A DNA stretch of 64,000 bases from Micropterix aruncella (taxonomy: Eukaryota; Arthropoda; Insecta; Lepidoptera; Micropterigidae). Below, in pieces: positions 60,790 to 64,000 of this stretch (within the stretch, counting starts at the first letter, position 1; each line of letters opens with the position of its first letter). The notes under the pieces are model-generated. The model was not told the origin of the DNA. It ran no database searches and saw only the letters and a program-made list of their open reading frames with translations. The stretch is from NCBI GenBank assembly GCA_944548615.1, contig OX155957.1:10329597-10393596 (forward strand), in the 5' to 3' direction. A program made the position numbers and the translations under genes.

Positions 60790-61130
60790 ACCCTTTACTT
60801 TCCTGGCCCATCCACCGACGAGGAGGAAAAGTATTGAGAACGCGTTAAAATTAATTTTCAAGGTGATGGAAATATCAATTTCGAGCTGAGACGATTAAAA
60901 CCATTTCCAGATGGAAGGCTGTCTGTGTTCTGTGTGTGCATGTATGTATTCTTCCACGATAGTACCCAAACGCTTAATCTGGTTGTGCTGAAATTCGGCA
61001 TGCAGGCATCATCTGATCAAGGCAAGAGTTCAAAAGGTTGTGGTTGAAATCGGGCCACCAGCGGACGCGCTAGTCACACTCCGATCTTGAACTATTGGAC
61101 TTATGACACTCGGGATGACATAACAATTCT
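60790..61130 (+). repeat. RB interspersed repeat, partial
   Basis: 'catccaccgacgaggaggaa', 'gctgaaattcggcatgcagg' and 'aaaaggttgtggttgaaatc' are family phrases in the usual order. Confidence 0.75.
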
Positions 61131-61259
61131 AACAATACCACACACTTCTAAACCGGATCAAACGTTTAAAAGTTATAATGGAATAAAGAAACGGAAAACA
61201 TACATTACACTCCTTTTTTTGGGCAGTCTTGTAAAAATGGATTGCCGCTTGCTAGGTTA

Positions 61260-61365
61260 ATTATATAATATAATATAAATAATAAAATATACAACATGAT
61301 CTAATAAATAATATAATATAATATAATATATATAATCTAATAAATAATATAAAATATATTTGGCT
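61260..61365. repeat. ATAAT-rich simple repeat
   Basis: It shows repeated 'aatataatataatat' and 'ctaataaataatat' words. Confidence 0.8.
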
Positions 61366-61849
61366 CGATTGCGATTGCAAGAAATTCGACAAGTTTGTTA
61401 AGTTTGTAAAAATTGTCAGAACCGCTATAGCTATTTTTTAAAGCATGCACTGATTCCAGGTTTCCTTAAAGTAACCTAAATCGAAACGAACGCAAATGAA
61501 CCCACTATCTATTAAAGGTGAAGTAAAAAAATATCTACTTTTTTCAAAATTAGACTAACCGATATCAAAGATAATTCATTCCAAGAACTAACTCGCATAT
61601 TCGCCACATTGATTAATAACAAACAGTCAAGACGCGAAGATTCGAAGTATTAATTGAAGTATGACCGCCTTGTTGGTAAGCATGCGTGCTTGTTTCATTA
61701 TTTTTAATTAGGCAAACCAAGGGGGGCTCGGCTTATGCTCGCTTTTCTCTAAGACTGGCCGTTTGCGAGGAAGGGAGCTTGTCGCAATTTATTTCATCAA
61801 CAAAAATAATTATTTGCGCAGATCGTAGCAGATTTATAAATAAATACTA

Positions 61850-62625
61850 ACGGAGCTGCCATAGAATTCACCGACCGGGATCGGTTTCATCATAATATTA
61901 TTATTACATTTCTGGCGGGTGAGCGGTGGACTCCAGACTAACGACCGGTTGTGGTAGGCTTAGGACAGCTGTCTTGCCGCATTTGAGCGTGCGCTTTACC
62001 GCCCATTTACTCCCTTTTTGAAGACATAGAATTTGATATGAGGAAATTACAGATTTAGATATTTTTTCTAGGAAAGAGTTATTTATTTTCTTGGAGAGAC
62101 CAATATCTTTGAAGTGATGAAACAGAGATTTGGCTGGCAGGCCACGAGAGCCAACTTCCACCGCGTAAAGGTGAACAGTGAAACCATTCCGGCTCACAGA
62201 ATTTACTAAATCATGGTCTTCATTCAATTAGTACTCATGATCTTTTGGGATATTTAGTTCCTATTGAACAGTTAATTATACAATAATGAAATAGGGCGTA
62301 AAGAGTTATACCTCGAAAGGGGGCTGTACATCCGAGAAATTCAGGGAATAGATACTGCTTAGAGACCGAATCGACCTCCAGAATTTAATCTGAAGCTTTC
62401 TCGATTATTGAGAATGAAATTATTGAGTTTTGTAGAGGAAAGGTTTTTTTATCTTTAGGGCCATGCCGAACAAATTGTATTGGGGGTTGGAAGGGTATTG
62501 TGGAAGGGTATTGTCAGTTACTGAAAAGAGTCACTGAAATTGCCTCGCGAATAACAGCAATGACTTTGTCATAGCGATAAGTGTACCGTCATTGGTCTAG
62601 GGCCGCGGCGCCTTGCACCCTTTAT
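61850..62625 (-). mobile_element. LINE B 3' copy, 5'-truncated
   Basis: The minus strand keeps VHLYAVEVGSRGLPAKSLFH and the 3' end 'catagaattcaccgaccggg' (plus strand). The endonuclease stretch near 62260-62400 is broken by deletions. Confidence 0.8.
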
Positions 62626-62909
62626 AAAAGAAAAATAATATTACCTTGTATTTAAGACAGGATTTTGAAGAGGTTCTTTGTAAGCAAACATTCTTAGTTT
62701 TGGTATTAGGAACGAGAAGGCGAAGTTTGAAATTGCTGCTACGACTGAACACAAAGTTAGTTCTGCATATGACTTAATTGCGCTTACGCGTCCTTTAAAA
62801 TAGTAGGCATTGCATGAAAAAACTATGCAAAGTTTTGGTTGTTTAATTTATATTTTTGCTTTTATAAAATTGTTAGATTCACGGAAAACTAGCATCAGAG
62901 CGCCTAATA

Positions 62910-63235
62910 TACTCACATGTGGCAAGACAGCTATCCTAAACCTACCATAGCCGGTTGTTAATCCGGAATCCGCTTCGAGGGGTCGAAGCGTAAAAAAAAT
63001 TGTTTTATAATTTGCCAGACTTTGATCGGTGAATTCTATGGCAGATCCGTTTCTATTTTATTTATATAACTATAGGACTGGACGCCTTAAAGCTGTATGA
63101 CTGGAAGCCAAAGTTTTGATATTTTATTGAAATGCCTTCCAGCATACACTCCTAGACCATAGTATCGTCGCTCGTTGGAGTTATTCAGAGGACAGTTCAT
63201 GTTCCCTTTGTAGCAACACCCCTTGCACAGCTAGA
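62910..63235 (+). mobile_element. LINE B, rearranged fragments
   Basis: First the 3' end (62910-63066, 'tgaattctatggcag'), then an internal segment (63085-63235) that encodes broken copies of the CSLCSNTPCTAR finger line. The order is reversed relative to an intact LINE B, so two insertions or a rearrangement are present. Confidence 0.75.
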
Positions 63236-63377
63236 TACAATTACATAATATAACCCTTGACACCCAACTAAGCGGCATACAAGTCGTGTCGAGATCTCAA
63301 CATGGCCAAGGTTCATTGACATATCAGAAGTTGAAGAAACATTGGATCACTAATACTTTGCTGGCAGATACACTTAA

Positions 63378-63672
63378 AGTTGCTCGCTCACCGGGTGCAT
63401 TCGCCTGTAATGTAACATTTTAGATTCGATTTTGAGCATTACGTTACAATACCGCCTTTCTGACTGACGAGCATAGATGTTACAGGTAAAGATGGGCGTT
63501 TCTCAACTCTAGTTACAAGTGGTGCGCATTGATGTTAAAAGTTGTATCAAAATATTACAGAGTGTATCATTACAGGTAGCGCACTGTAATGCTCGGATCT
63601 CCTCCCTCACTGATGTAATGCTCGAATCTGTAACGTTACATTACAGGCGAATGCTCCCGGTGAGAGAGCACC
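63378..63672. mobile_element. MITE with about 40-bp inverted ends, TTAA flanks
   Basis: Both ends, read inward, share 'tcaccggg(t/a)gcattcgcct' and 'gtaatgtaac'. TTAA lies immediately outside each end (63374-63377, 63673-63676), as in piggyBac target sites, but the outermost bases do not match between ends and the TTAA could be chance. Confidence 0.75.
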
Positions 63673-64000
63673 TTAATACATATTACTAGGTGAGAATCTC
63701 GCTACCACATGAGAGAATCTCGCATTCATGTTCTATATATTCCATACCATCACTTACTCTAATTTTATGTCATGTCATATCCGTTGAAATGTCTCTAAGT
63801 GGCAGCCGTGGCAATAAAAATGAAATTAATGCAACAAGTGGTCGTTAAACAAATACGGCTAGGGTAAATCATGAACCAATTTGTTTCCCCAATTTCTGTA
63901 TCGGAGGGCACGCAACAAACCGCCCTTCGCCACACAGGCCATACGGGTCAAGCCGGGGGTCATGGCGTGAATAATTGAGACATTAATTTATAAGCATATC

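Overview
The window is from an animal nuclear genome, almost certainly an insect. It is AT-rich, it is full of transposon remnants, and its only host gene is cut into many small exons with GT-AG introns. That gene is a sevenless/ROS-type receptor tyrosine kinase on the minus strand. Several repeats (a LINE 3' end with a 'ggcggactta' phrase, a Helitron-like 3' end reading 'gccgcgggcaacagctagt') resemble phrases familiar from Lepidoptera. The order is therefore an inference, not something shown here.

Twenty-four exons of the gene can be placed between 45439 and 107, all in compatible phases (about 5.07 kb, about 1690 codons). They follow the ROS/Sevenless ectodomain order: a cysteine motif, two fibronectin type III (FN3) domains, YWTD-like beta-propeller 1, an FN3 domain, propeller 2, two FN3 domains, propeller 3, then FN3 domains. 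The signal peptide lies off or unseen on the right. The last FN3 domains, the membrane segment and the kinase lie beyond the left edge. Exon 8 (30435-30645) carries a one-base insertion that breaks the frame, so this is either an assembly error or a damaged allele.

The introns and the 18.5 kb to the right hold layered mobile elements. Mariner elements lie at 4.4-5.9, 16.3-17.1 and 35.3 kb. An internally deleted hAT with an 8-bp target duplication is at 7.8-8.7 kb, and a hAT MITE at 40.6-41.0 kb. A PIF/Harbinger derivative is at 38.7-39.8 kb and a Helitron-like end at 38.6 kb. A LINE with reverse transcriptase and RNase H at 25.8-28.5 kb has a clean 14-bp target duplication. A LINE with a restriction-like endonuclease is at 31.2-33.1 kb, with pieces at 2, 9, 9.5-10, 62 and 63 kb. 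There are also several CR1/Jockey-like tails, a tRNA-derived SINE, two 5S rRNA-derived repeats, a CpG-rich family of about 600-700 bp (called R650 here) and an unclassified family (called RB here). A roughly 855-bp (AT)n tract and a long poly-G tract lie at 57.4-58.9 kb.

The most unusual observation is a composite mariner at 4422-5932, flanked by TA. It carries a near-identical, opposite-strand copy of exon 16 of the same gene, with its splice donor, its intron start and the mariner that sits in that intron. Other notable points are an inverted repeat pair around exons 5-6, transposons sitting very close to several splice donors, and R650 pieces repeatedly joined to truncated LINE tails.
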